Shown here piece after piece: positions 46,612-58,483 of a stretch of DNA of 64,000 nt. Below the pieces are notes generated by a model. The model was given only the letters and a program-made list of their open reading frames with translations, was not told where the DNA came from and ran no database searches. Position 1 is the stretch's first letter; each line of letters begins with the position of its first letter. The stretch is from Coprinellus micaceus. Its lineage: Eukaryota > Basidiomycota > Agaricomycetes > Agaricales > Psathyrellaceae. A program made the position numbers and the translations under genes. The stretch covers positions 1,116,001 through 1,180,000 of the forward strand of contig OX596340.1 in assembly GCA_951394405.1 (NCBI GenBank), given 5' to 3'.

Positions 46612-49600
46612 TCACTCTTCAGCGCCAGCGTATTGATCGAACCATCTAAAGACTTCGTAATGCCATTTCAGGCTACCATATAGACGCCAATGAGCGACTC
46701 GTCTGCGATCGAGGCAGAGGAGAAATGACGCACCTGTTGCCGTGGTCCAGTACCCAGTGATTCTCGTCAGGGAAAATGACAAGACGGCTTGGGATACCAC
46801 GCCTAGAAGTGACGGGGAGCCAGTCGGTCAATATCAGAATCCGATGGGACCATTTGAAATTGAAGCCTTGACGTACTGCTGTAGAGCGTGGAAGGCCGCA
46901 ATCCCTTCTGTCTCCGGGAGACGATAGTCCTTGCTTCCGTGGATAATGAGTTGCGGAGTGGACCACTTGTGGACGAAGTTCGACGGGCTGAACCTGTGAG
47001 TTTGGGGTCAGGGGGATCTTCCTCTACGTCGACACATATCAGCACTCACTTCTCATTCAGCTTCCTCGTCTTCTCCTCCCAAGGCCTGTAAACGTCATTG
47101 GTGAGAGGAACGATCTGAGACGAAACACGGTCATTACCTTCCTCCCCATTCATGGTTGAACTGCGGTTGAAGGTAGAGTTAGCCAAGTTGCTTCATGTAC
47201 TTAATCTAAGGGAGGGATGCTCACGAAAAACAGTTCATCCGTCGAATAGCCATTGTAGTTGGAATCAAACACCTGGAAGACGCAAGAGGTAACATCGCGA
47301 CTGAGTTCGGCGACCAGTCGCAGGAACATGCACAATCATCCGCACTTACCCCATCATGGCAAACGAGCGCCTAGAGATTGGAACAATCAGAAACATACGC
47401 CGACACGGCAGAAGACTCAAGGCAGTACCTTAAAGTTGAATCCGAACTCTGGGTGTCCTTGGATCCAGCTTTAGATTCCTATGAGTTCGTATTTGCGGAG
47501 GCCAGGAGCCGTGAAACATACTTGATGGCATATCCGCCCCAGCTGGCTCCAGCTGCAACGGCGCGGTCAGGATCGATCTATGAGGGGGGGAAATGACCAT
47601 GTTAGTTATCACTATCTCTTGCTGCGAGTTGTTTAAGGACAAAACGGTACCTCAGGGTATGTCTCCACGGCGTGCTTCCATCCAGCGATCATATCTTCGA
47701 AGGGTTTTCCACCCCAATCCCCAGCAATCGCATCGGTGAATTCTAAGCCCCACGATCCGTAAATACACCTTGTCTCAAAGAGGGTGTTGCACTGTACCTT
47801 GCCCGAAGGTCGTACTCCCAGTAGGATTAATCATGATAACGAAGTACCCCTGGTTAGCAAACGCTGGGCAATAATTTCAATCACACACTGGGTAGACCAA
47901 GGTATAAACTTGTGCCCACTTACCGTTTGGATTCCAACGATTGGACCATTGATCCTCCCAAGCTCCTTGGGGACCTAAAGCAGCGTTATGAGTTTATCCA
48001 GGGTGCGAGAATACCGGCCATTCCGTGCAAACTGACCCCCATGAATGAGAAGCACCGCAGGGTATTTCTTGTTCTGTTGAGGCTTCCAGCCCCGTGGCTT
48101 CAATGCCCAACCTTGGACGTTCTTCTGCCGAGCGCCCTCAAACCATATCTCTTCGCCTTCGCTCATGTGTTTACCCTCCAAGTCGGACTTTGTGAGGTGC
48201 GTCAGTTGCTCGGGTTTAGCAACATCCTTCACGTTCGACATATCTCCCGAGAGGATAGTATTCTCGATGGCCTTGAGACCCCGAATGATGAAGACGTCAT
48301 TCGGAGATGTGAGGGACGATTGAGAGAAGAGGAGGCGATCGTTGGGGAGCGCCTGGACCCCGGAAGCTGCTTTGGTGTGGGTCAGCGGGGTTGGAGTAGT
48401 GAACTTCTCGTCCAAACGAGGATGCGTAGTAGATTCGGAGGGTGTGGGAGGAATGGGCACGGCAAAGACCTTCACTTTGGCCTCATCTCCAGCCGCGAGG
48501 TAGAGGAAGGTGTCGTCTTGGGAAAACTACATTCATTCAACATTCATAGTAAGCGATCATGGGGTCGACGAACAGTTGGGGAAGACCTACTGTAATCTCG
48601 CTAGGCGACCTATCCCAGCTCTGGGTGAGAGTAAAGCGCACGTCTTTGTCAAGGTCATAGATCACGATCTTCGCCCTTAGAGAGACGAAACAGGGGGGGT
48701 GGGGTCAGCGCGTTAATCCGGACCATAAATAGCGCCCGCGAAATTCTTACCTATCGCTCTCGTAACCGTCTTCGTCCAATTCCAACCACGCGACCTTTGC
48801 ACCGTTTTTGCTGAACACAGGATTATGAATTGCACCTTGCTTTCCGGACGTGAGTTCCTTCGGGGGATGTTCACCTCTAATGTCGACGAGGTAGACCTGC
48901 CAAGGGCCAGACATGAAGTAGTGCCGATAATCATGGATTCTAGCACCTACATTCTGTTTGGTATGCCAGGCCTCTGGGAGCACTGGGTCCTTTGCGGTAT
49001 AGACAATGTGCGTGGCAGACGCGTCGAAGTCGTCCGTTCCACCAAAAGGCTCCACGGGGGAATACTAGAAGGCGTTAGGTTTGACACACTTGTGCGAACA
49101 GCGGAGACACGCACATGTCCCGTGCCTTTGAGGGGGGTATGAAAGGTATCTCCTAGCGCCCATTTCTCGTCACTACCGCGAGTCAGGGAGACGCTGAAGA
49201 GCTGCGGCTTCTTGGGACCGTTCCATTCGTCCCAGTGCCTCTCGTAGGTCGTGTCATACACGAGGGCAGTGGTACCACGATCCTTCCAATCCTTGTCCCG
49301 CCTCCCTACAGACGTGAGGTTTCCATCTTCATAAACATAGTCTGAGAACACGAGCAAAGAAGATCCGGGCACGCGGCGGAAGTTGGCGGGAGACTTAGTA
49401 GGGAACCTCCCAACCAGCTCGGGGGAACCAACAGACGCCGGCGACTTCGAGGACTCCGCGTTGTACTTGAGGTTGAGGGTATACAGCTCGGCGCCATCTT
49501 CGCCCTCTACAACGTTTCCGAGGGTTCGCTTATCGATCCAGAAGAGGTGACCGCCCTTGGCGAGCTAAAACCTGGTTCAGAACGCGTTGTGTGAGAGGGC

Positions 49601-50017
49601 AGCCGAGTAGCACGTACCGGAAGTTGCAACGGCTCAGCACCGGATTCCAACGCGACGACGATGACAGACTTATGGTTCCTACGCAACGGCTTCAGTACCA
49701 TCTCGTTCACCCCAATGCAACGCAGACGAACTTCTTCTCTTCAAAGTTGAACTTGCTGAAGGGTACGAAGGCCAGGTCGCCCAAATCGTTGGCTACGGCA
49801 CCACCCGGTCTGCCCAAGGTTACCTATTCACAGTTAAGTTTACCCTCCCAACTACCACGGAACCCCTACTCACCAAGTCCCTAGGAGAAAACGTGTCGGC
49901 CCCCTCCTTCAACGCGAACGCTTTGGGAGCCCTCGACGGTGCTGGTGTTCCAGGCATGGGTTGCTGTACAAGCGGCAGTTGCGCAGTCAAGCCCAAGAAA
50001 GGTATTGGAAACCTCAT
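46612..50017 (-). CDS. DPP5: secreted S9 peptidase, dipeptidyl-peptidase 5 type
   Basis: Serine peptidase of the prolyl oligopeptidase family. The closest match is secreted fungal dipeptidyl-peptidase 5, which removes N-terminal dipeptides from peptides outside the cell. About fifteen or more exons run from ATG 50017 (MRFPIPFLGLTAQLPLVQQ, a short signal peptide) to TGA at 46614-46612. The N-terminal beta-propeller part includes GADTFSPRDLVTLGRPGGAV, FVPFSKFNFEEKK and LESGAEPLQLPLAKGGHLFW. The catalytic domain shows LLIHGGPQGAWEDQW, the Ser elbow GASWGGYAIN, the Asp motif HGSKDYRLPETEG and the His motif PDENHWVLDHGN, so the triad is complete. All exon joins checked keep phase. The gene ends FRWFDQYAGAEE. 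I did not list every exon boundary. Confidence 0.9.
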
Positions 50018-50342
50018 GGTGACCCTCAAGCCGCCTTGGTATATAAGAACCTCTGATGGTTATCTCTTGTCGATGAACAAGAAGAAGAATCCGGTCGAGG
50101 CCCCTGTTGTCGTGGTTGAAGCGCAACAGGGCTACACTGATGGGAACAAGTGCAATAATCAGGCAATATGGCGCATCACCAGCGCTTATGTGAGGAAGCC
50201 CTCGAGAATTGCACATTGGCGCTTTCGGTTCAATGGGGACTAGAGTTCGAGGAGCCGCGGCGGGATTGACTTGCAGGCACACTAGGTTAATGCAGTGTAT
50301 CGTAGCAGAGGTAGTAAAACAAGGTAACACGATCGGAAACTC

Positions 50343-51314
50343 TCACTCGTCCATCTCCTCATCTTCCTCTCCGTCATCCTCGTCGTTTCCAGCTTCGTCC
50401 AGTTGGAGATCAGCTGGAGGCTCCATCTGAGCGACCTCTCCAGAAGCCGAATCCCACCGCGCCAAGAGCGCGACACGGAAAACTACCATCTTCTCTCCAA
50501 TGAGCTTGAGTAGCTGAGCTTGTTCGGGGGTGAGCGTTTTGCCCTTTTCGCAAATCTTGTGAGCTGAGGTGAGAGTGGGGACACCCCGGTTCATCGTCGT
50601 CGTAAGACCGAGTTTCCGAAGTTGGGGATCTTCGTTGTGGGGGAAGGGCTCGGGAGGGTCTGAGTGCCGTTGCATAACAGGGCCGACGGGGAGGATGATA
50701 GTTCTTGACGCAGTGTTGCCTGCACGAGCGAAATCTGGCTGCTTGAAGTCGTCGAACCACTCGATAACTTCCGATGGTTCAGAGTCGGTGAACAGCAAGC
50801 CAACTTGGCCTTTTATTTGCTGTTGGGCATGGGACTGTAAGATATTGGTGTTGGACGGGTAAAGGCAGATTACGCACCTGAGCCAACTTGTGCAACCCAG
50901 TCTTATGCTCCCCCTCGACAGTCTTTCCAAGGGCCTTGGCCATGACTGCCGCTCGTCCAAAGAATATCCGTGCAGAACTATAACCAAGTCAATTGTAGAA
51001 CCATTTGACACTGGCTGAACGTACTCTTTCCACAGCTTCCTCACGGTTTTGAGATGGGTATTACGCATGGCACCCACGCCAAAGAGCCAGCAGTACCTGT
51101 ATTTGTCGGCATTGGCTTGAACCTGGGTACAACTTTGAGACTACAACCTGAGGAAGAGTTTTGGACTATATACCTCTTCAATCAAGGCTCCCTTGTGCTC
51201 TCGCGTCTTTTTTGAGACTTTTGTGAGTGATACTAAGGCCCAATGTCAAAAGACGATCAGAAAAGGTGAATACTGGGTGTACATACCAACTTTTGAGCGT
51301 TTTGAACGGGGCAT
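50343..51314 (-). CDS. MRT4: ribosome assembly factor MRT4
   Basis: Nucleolar placeholder for the stalk protein P0 during 60S subunit maturation. Exons run from ATG 51314 (MPRSKRSKV, then SLTKVSKKTREHKGALIEE) through VQANADKYRYCWLFGVGAMR, SARIFFGRAAVMAKALGKT and GQVGLLFTDSEPSEVIEWF to the stop at 50345-50343. Conserved P0-like segments include DFARAGNTASRTIILPVGPV and LTTTMNRGVPTLTSAHKIC. The C-terminus is acidic (DEAGNDEDDGEEDEEMDE), as in eukaryotic MRT4. There are five introns of about 43-57 nt. It shares an 83-bp divergent promoter with deoxyhypusine hydroxylase. Confidence 0.92.
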
Positions 51315-51397
51315 GGTGGAGGAGCAGGGAGAGAAATGATCGTGATGGGTTTGAAGTCCGCCAGAAAATAGATCGCGCTCACTGGTTTTGATCTCAT
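51315..51397. promoter_or_regulatory. 83-bp bidirectional promoter, MRT4 / DOHH
   Basis: Only 83 bases separate the start codons of MRT4 (minus, 51314) and deoxyhypusine hydroxylase (plus, 51398), so both 5' leaders and the core promoter elements must lie within or overlap this interval. No classical TATA box is evident. Confidence 0.7.
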
Positions 51398-52683
51398 ATG
51401 GCTGCCATCTCCGTCTCCCAGAACGAGCTCAAGGCTCTCGAGGAATGTCTCCTCAACGTCTCTGGCAAGGTTCCTCTCCATGTCAGATTCAGGGCCCTGT
51501 TCACCCTCAAGGGCTTGAAATCGGAGGAGGCAGTCACTATCATCGGAAAAGGTCGAACTCAGCATCCTCATTTACGATCAGAGCGCTAAACTGCAATACA
51601 GGTTTTGTAGATGACTCTGCCTTGCTCAAGCACGAGCTTGCGTATTGCTTGGGGCAATGTAACAAGACCTCGGCTTTGCCTACCCTTGAGGCTGTCTTGA
51701 GGGACAGGTCTGAGGACCCGATGGTCCGCCATGAGGTAGGCGTCTATCTGGACGTTCATCCTGCGGCGTCTGATGATCTCCCCGACTAGGCTGCGGAAGC
51801 GATGGGGGCAATTTCGGACACCTCGTCGATCCCCGTCCTTGAAGAATTTCTATCAGACTCGGAAGTTGCTGTCCGAGAAACTTGCGATATCGCAATCGCC
51901 AAAATCAAGTGGGACAACTCTGAGGAAGGCAAGAAGCACCAAGAGGAACAGAAAGATGGAGTCCAGTGAGTGGAGCGTACTCACTGTGGGCGTACGACGG
52001 CAGTGCTAACTTCGATCCGCGCCAGGCTATACACTTCTATCGATCCTGCTCCTCCTACTTCGGGCCTGTTGAAAGGTGCTCCCAAGCCAGATGACCTGCA
52101 GCAGTCCAACGTCGAGCAGCTCCAAGCTCAACTGGTCGACACTAAACTCTCACTATTTGAGCGGTACCGCGCTATGTTCGCCCTGAGGAACATCGGGACG
52201 CCAGCTGCCGTTGACGCTCTGGCTTCTGGATTCTCCGATGAGAGTGCCCTATTCAAGTACGTCGATCGGTTCCTACTGACATCATCTCCGAGCTGACCGA
52301 GTGTACCCTAGGCACGAGATTGCGTTCATCTTTGGGCAGCTCTTATCCCCTCATTCAGTCCCTGCTCTTCTCCAGGTTCTCCAAAATGGATCAGAATCTG
52401 ATATGGTTCGCCACGAAGCTGCCGAGGCCCTTGGAGGTATCGCCACACCTGAGGTTCTCCCTCATCTTCGGGAATGGATGACGAGAAAGGATTCGCCTCA
52501 GGTTGTCCGCGAGAGTTGCCAAGTCGCGATCGACATGTGGGAGGTAAGCTGGGGTTCCTTTTCTGATATACAAGAAACTTCGATCTCATCCGCTTCTTCT
52601 CATAGCATGAAAATTCTGGAGAGTTCCAGTATGCCAATGGACTGGAAACTGCCAGCGTCGCCGGTGTCACTGTTGGGGCCTAA
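51398..52683 (+). CDS. DOHH: deoxyhypusine hydroxylase
   Basis: Second enzyme of hypusine formation: it hydroxylates deoxyhypusine on eIF5A using a di-iron centre. Six exons (51398-51551, 51602-51735, 51790-51965, 52026-52256, 52312-52543, 52606-52683) encode 334 residues. The protein is a HEAT-repeat dyad. The four His-Glu iron-binding pairs are present as [36 protein letters not shown] and [12 protein letters not shown]. The N-terminal half ends [13 protein letters not shown] and the C-terminus is [14 protein letters not shown]. All phases close. Confidence 0.95.
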
Positions 52684-53711
52684 AATCCAAAAGGGCGTCC
52701 TATGGGCGGAACTGTAACACTAATCTTGTAAATTAACCTGCCAAACCACTACGTATATACCACTGAAGGGAGGATATCCTCCATCTTATCTTATCGTGTA
52801 GCTGGGGCCGGAGCACTTTCGCTGTCAGGCCTCGGAAGCTGTATGCGCGCCTTGTCTTCAACCACTACTCGGACTGGACTGGGACTTTTGTGCACTTTCC
52901 CCACTACTCGCGTCGTGAACGCCCCAGAACATGCCATGAACCCAGATGGAGGTCTTAATACCCATCTTGAGGCGCCCATTTACCATACAGAGACCCGAAC
53001 ATGGCTAAGTCGAACTGGTGTCCCAAACGTCTTGCTCGGGCACCTGGGGTTCTAGGCAGCTATTCAACCCGCCTACGTACGCATAACTCCTCTTTTCACT
53101 GAATCGACACCCCTCCGAATCGGATCGGGTCCGAATTCTCCTATCCTTTAGACGCCTGAACCAAGCATCCTCTCCGACAAGCTTTCCGAACACCTTCAGG
53201 CCACCCTACATCCCAACAAAAAGCGCCTCGTTCTGACTGGGTACACACCGCCTCAGTGTGCTGGCACACGCGAAGCCGACCGCCAACGTCCGATACTCTC
53301 TATTCTACTCTCTTCCTCGCACTCCCTCTGGCCCAATAACTTTCAGTTTAGGGTGCATTCCAGCTACACCAGTGGCGGCGCTGGCGTCGTCAGTCAGTCC
53401 GTCCTACACTACATGCTTCTGGCTCATCCACCTGCCTTACTTTAATCTCCGTCTATCTACCTGTCCACGCTGGGCCGATAGGCCAACCTCGCTTTGGCGT
53501 CTACAGACTATTATTGGCCTTTCATCTCAGCTGGCTCCGAGGTGTCCTTCGAGTACTATATAGCTGGCTCTATCAGGCGGGGGGTTCGCTGTAGACCCAC
53601 AGTGTACGATACGATCAAGCAGCCCGCGTTTTGAATTTGGTCAGGGTGTGTTAAATTTCGCAGATCGTGCTGGGTTTCAGGGTTGCCTGACATTCTCCAC
53701 ACGCAGCTACT
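52684..53711. other. intergenic, one unexplained open stretch
   Basis: About 1 kb downstream of DOHH. A 97-codon open stretch at 53152-53445 follows a good acceptor-like CCTTTAG (53145-53151) and reads TPEPSILSDKLSEHLQATLH, but no start exon in phase was found and no family is recognised. No gene is called. Confidence 0.4.
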
Positions 53712-55754
53712 ATGAAGAACAGCGCTCAGGTCGCGTATGTGTCATCTCCTCTCGTTTCTCTGGGTATTGGATGCTGACAGCTCATACAGACATGGGCCGA
53801 TGCTCATTGGCTTCACACTCAACGCCGTTCTCTACGGGATCATGATCACACAAGTATACCTGTACTACACGACATATAAAAAGTATGTTGTTGTGGATTT
53901 GCCTCCTGGCTTTACATGAGGCTAATATCGGCGCAGGGACCCGCTCTTCTTGAAATTACTCGTGAGGGACGGATAATGGACGACACGATTATATGGCTGA
54001 GCGCGAAACAGGTCCTCTTCCTCATCGTCGCGGATACAGTCAACACAGTGTTCGACTTCATGTATCTCTACAACGGTCTCATCCTGAAATTTGGTGAGCA
54101 TGACCATTCGCCTAAGCTCTCTCGTCTCTAGCACGACGCTAATTCCTTCCAATCAAGGCGACATGCTGTCACTAGAGAGAGCGGATTGGCGTAAGTCTAT
54201 CAAAACGATTGCATCCACTCACTCACTCACGCCGACCCCAATCAAACCATATAGTCTTTGCAACGGGTGCGTTAGTTCCCTTTGGACTAGGTTTTTTTCA
54301 CCATGTCTGAACGACGTGCCGCTTACAGACCCTGCTATCACTGTTCGCAATTCCAATTGTCGATCGAGAGTGTGCTCTAACGCGGTTGCAGGGCATCATC
54401 GCTACGACCGTACAACTATTCTTCGCTTGGCGCATCCGCGTCTTGACCAAGAACTGGTTCTTCGTCGGTATGGTAGCATCTCTCGCGGTTGCCGGTGTTG
54501 GTGAGCCGAGGCACATTTTTTTCGTCGGAGGTGACCCAATAACCGAGGCGTAAACCCAGTTGGGTCGATAGTCACGGCTTGGGAAGTTGGGCGTACTCCC
54601 AACTTCGTGGACTTCAGAAACTTCAAGGTCAGGGCATGCTCACAGCACCTTTCGCCTGCCTCATACAAACCCATTTAGGTCGTGGTCATTCTCTGGCTTG
54701 CGTCTGAGAGCCTTGGGGACATTCTGATCACTGGTATCCTGGTCACATATCTGTGGGTAGTCTCCTCTGAGAAGCTATCTGCCTTGTTTTTACATGATAA
54801 TTTACTCTAGGGTATGTCAAAACACTCTCCTGAAATCAGTCTTCTTATCCCGTTGGCTTCCAGAAAAGGCACAAAACCGGATTCAAGAACTCAGACATGA
54901 TTGTGGATCGTATCATTCGAGGTCAAGTCTATTCAGTGCCTGTCCCTAAACCTCGTGCTGATACGATCTTGAGCAGTCACGATGCAAACAGGTCTTCTTA
55001 CTTCCCTCGTCGCGATCTTAGACTTGGTATTCTTCCTTGCGGACGTACGTACTCCCTCCCTTCTTCGATTGACCCTGAGTAGTGCTGATCTCCATGCCCT
55101 CTTCTCGGTAACAGCCAACCGGAACGTGAGTACTCTCCCTAACACTTCCTCATGCCAACATCCATCCATAACTGGGTCTTAGCCACCTTATCTTCAACTT
55201 CCCGCTCTGCAAGCTGTACACGAACTCCATGATGAGCAGCTTGAATTCCCGCAAGGGATGGCGCATCTCTTCTGGAACACAGGACTCCGCGCGGCCCCTG
55301 ACAGAGGAATCGTTCCATGTGAACTCCTGCCCTGTCTCCACGACCGCTTCAATTAGCGCCGGAAGTCAGGCGCCCTCGTATCCGAAGGGTAGCCCAACTT
55401 CGAGTGCCAAGGTGTGAGTCTTCCCCTCTCACCACGTTTTTGCCTTTTTCTGACCGATAATCTACCTTGTGATGCGTACCACAGAACGACTCATTGCATT
55501 TTAGCCCTTTTAACCGTCCTGAAATCTTTGTCTCTGTAGAATCTCAGCAACTCAAGGACGACCTTGGTGGCGCCGCCACCTGTCTCCCTGTGAGGAGGCC
55601 CTGGCGTCAGGGTCGCCATGATACCCACAGCATCTCCCAAGCAGCTGACTCGACACCCTCCACTCTCGAGATTCGACGGCTGTCTTCTGGGAGTGATTCG
55701 TATCAGGGTTCTTGGGGGCGAGGGAGAGAGGCCGCAAATTTGGGTGCGGTGTAA
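53712..55754 (+). CDS. DUF6534-type seven-helix membrane protein 1
   Basis: A mushroom-family multi-pass membrane protein of unknown function. About twelve exons run from ATG 53712 (MKNSAQVA, exon of 23 nt) to the stop at 55752-55754. Predicted helices in order: MLIGFTLNAVLYGIMITQVY, VLFLIVADTVNTVFDFMYLY, ITGIIATTVQLFFAWRIRVL, FFVGMVASLAVAGVVGSIVT, VVVILWLASESLGDILITGI, GLLTSLVAILDLVFFLAD and a last segment FNFPLCKLYTNSMMSSLNSR. The Asn-Ser-x-x-x-Ser-x-Asn-Ser-Arg end and the FFAWRI motif are family hallmarks. A Ser/Thr-rich cytoplasmic tail follows. Some joints (54763-54864, 54925-54979) were set by comparison with the second copy. Confidence 0.82.
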
Positions 55755-56777
55755 GGGCGCCCACTTCAAGAAGCTTTGAGCTGCTCGGAGCGATGCAAAT
55801 CGATGATAAACTCCGGATCTTCGTTCCTCTTCGTTGTTCTGTATTTCCAGGGATTTTAAGGACAATCTTATCGGGTCTCTCATTTAACACCCTTCGCCAC
55901 GTTTACAGGTTGACAGTTAGGGCTTTACGGGGCAACGCCAGGAAACACTGGGCAAACTGACGCTGGAAAGCTTGGAGCGACGCCCAGCTCTTCACCTGTC
56001 CCGTTGCTTTGATGTTGCGAGGGTACGTTCAAGCGATTAGCATCTGACTTTTGGGGATTTCCCCAAGCTTGCCCCTGCGTGCGTAGCCTTCACATCTTTC
56101 CGCATCGCGAAGCGTCCACTCGAGAAGGATGGAAGATGATTCTTGTCGCTTGTTTGTATTCTGCGGGTGTGCCTCCTCGAGAATGTGGGCTTTAACCGTG
56201 GGTGGAGCCAATCTGGTGGCAGCGTGTTTTAGGCGGCTTTTGGCTCTCAATGTAGGCACGGGGCTGCCTTCCAGGGCGATTGTTTCGTCTGCAGCTGGCG
56301 CCGACAGGCCTTGTTATGGGGTAGCCCCATACCGGAACCTTCATTCGAGCTCGAGCCACCTGGCTTACTTCGCTCGGTCGGCGGAGCATCGCCAATCATT
56401 GCCACTCTACCAATGGGACACTCAGAACTTCCTCGACTTACCGTTAGGGCTCACTCTCCCGGCATGCCCATGTCAATATTGACAGATGATCAAGGCGACT
56501 CTCCTTCTCCTGACACTGCGAAGCGCAAGTTCTAGGCTTCTTGTCGACATACCAGTCACATCTACTGCTTACCTCGAAATACAGTGGGTGCGGGGTGATA
56601 GATCCTACGGCCTTCGCCGTAGGAAAGGGTGTCGCCTTCTTGGTTATATTCGACTGAGGGCCTGTCAAGATTGCGAGTTTACTAGGTTCTCCTCCCCGTT
56701 CCCTTTCTTTCTCCCGTTCTCCCATTCCCCTTCCTCACGCTTCTCGTTCCGCTTCAAGACACTTCGAACTGCCTGCC
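55755..56777. other. intergenic between the two DUF6534 genes
   Basis: About 1 kb with no gene recognised. The 100 bases before 56778 are CT-rich (CCTTCTTTCTCC-like), consistent with the promoter of the second DUF6534 gene. Confidence 0.5.
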
Positions 56778-58483
56778 ATGGCGAAAGGGCCCGCTGAGAT
56801 CGCGTAAGTGGTCCCCTTGTCCGACCTACCGGTGTAACGTACTGAGCTAACTTCCCCGACACGCAGTCATGGGTGGATGTTCATCGGCTTTGGCATTAAT
56901 GTCCTCCTATGCGGTATTATGATTACGCAGGTCTACCTGTATGCTGCGACGTATAAAAAGTAGGTCTTGAAGACTCGATCCGACGAAGGTCACTCGCTGA
57001 CCTCTTGTCCTCGCTATCTAGGGATCCAAAATGGATTAAGGCTGTCGTTCGTAGAGTCTACCACTACCGCATGAGTTTCCCGGAATAATCGGTCTCGACG
57101 GACAGGTGTATCTGATTTTCCTCGCCGACCTTTTGAACACTGGATTCGTCTGGGGCTACCTCTACCGGACTCTCATCAAGTTCTATGGTAAGATACCTCC
57201 TGAACTCCCACCAAACCTTTACTGACCCACACTTCAGGTCAGACAGAAGTCCTCAATCAAGCTGACTGGAGTAAGCTCAAATTTCCCAGCACTAGCTTAC
57301 GAGCGTCCTGACCGATATTCTATCCCTTAGTTTTCGCAACGGATCCTGCACTCACGGTACGATCTAGTGAATCGGCAGCCTGATCACAGCTCATTCGCCG
57401 ATGGTTTGTAGGGAATGATCGCAGCCGCCGTGCAGCTATTCTTCGCATGGCGAATTAAAATCCTCACTAAAAGCTGGATCCTCTGCGGTATAATCGCAGC
57501 CATGGCCGTGGCCGGTGGAGGTGCATCCCAACTCCCATACCTTTTTCTCTTCTCTCACTGACAGCACCTCTTGATTAGTCGCCGGAATCTGGACAGCGTT
57601 CGAGGTTGGCCGCACGCCGACTTTCACCGAGTTCCAGAACTTCAAGGTACGCTACCGCAATTGGTGTAGCGCACGTAATGGTGACGAAAAGGCCTACAGC
57701 AAACCGTCATCGTTTGGCTCGCAGCTGAGGCCGTTGGGGATATCCTCATCACCTCTATCCTCGTGCTTTACCTGCGGAAGCATAAGACTGGATTTGCTGG
57801 TTCAGACATGGTCATTGACCGTATTATCCGTATTACCGTCCAGACGGGGCTCATTACGATGATTGTTGCGACTCTTGACTTGGTCTTCTTCCTCACCGAC
57901 GTGAGTAGACACACGAATCTAGTGTTCTCGACGGAGACTGACCCAGCGGACCCTTCTCTATTGTTCATTTAGCCCACTGGAACGTAAGTCGATGTGCACT
58001 ATTTTCTAGTCACGATTCACTAACGAATTCGATTCCAGGCACCTGCTCTTCAACTTCCCACTGTGCAAGCTCTACACCAACTCCTTGATGAGCAGCCTGA
58101 ACTCAAGAAAAGGATGGAACTTCAGCGTTCAGAGCGACCAAAGGACCACGGTTGGAGATACAGAGACCGGCCAGACCATCTCGACGGCTCAGGTGAACCT
58201 TCAAAGCCACGCCAGCTATAGGTCTCCAGTCATCAAATCGGTCAGTCCTTGTCTCTACCCTTCGCCCACACATGTATCCTAACTTCACACCTGCTATGCA
58301 CAGGCTCAGATTACATCTCGCCCAGAGGTCTTTGTGCACGTCGAATCGCACGAGCTTGTCGACGTCAACCGATCGAGCCCCCGGAAGCAAGGTGTGGTTA
58401 TCATCGAGAAGGAACCACACAGCTCAAACACGTCCTTTGAAGACGAGAAGAGGTGGAAAAGCCCTCCTTATTACCCTTCATAG
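56778..58483 (+). CDS. DUF6534-type seven-helix membrane protein 2
   Basis: Tandem paralogue of the preceding gene with the same exon plan, starting MAKGPAEIA (exon 56778-56803) and ending YYPS, TAG at 58481-58483. Helices include MFIGFGINVLLCGIMITQVY, YLIFLADLLNTGFVWGYLYR, GMIAAAVQLFFAWRIKILTK, ILCGIIAAMAVAGG, IVWLAAEAVGDILITSILVL and GLITMIVATLDLVFFLTD, followed by LLFNFPLCKLYTNSLMSSLN. The cytoplasmic tail ends with ITSRPEVFVHVESHELVDVN, a segment also recognisable in the first copy (NRPEIFVSVESQQL). The function is unknown. Confidence 0.82.

Noticed and set aside
53152..53445. 97-codon open stretch after an acceptor-like CCTTTAG
   Set aside because: No upstream exon joins in phase, and no family is recognised. 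Kept only as a note in the intergenic entry.
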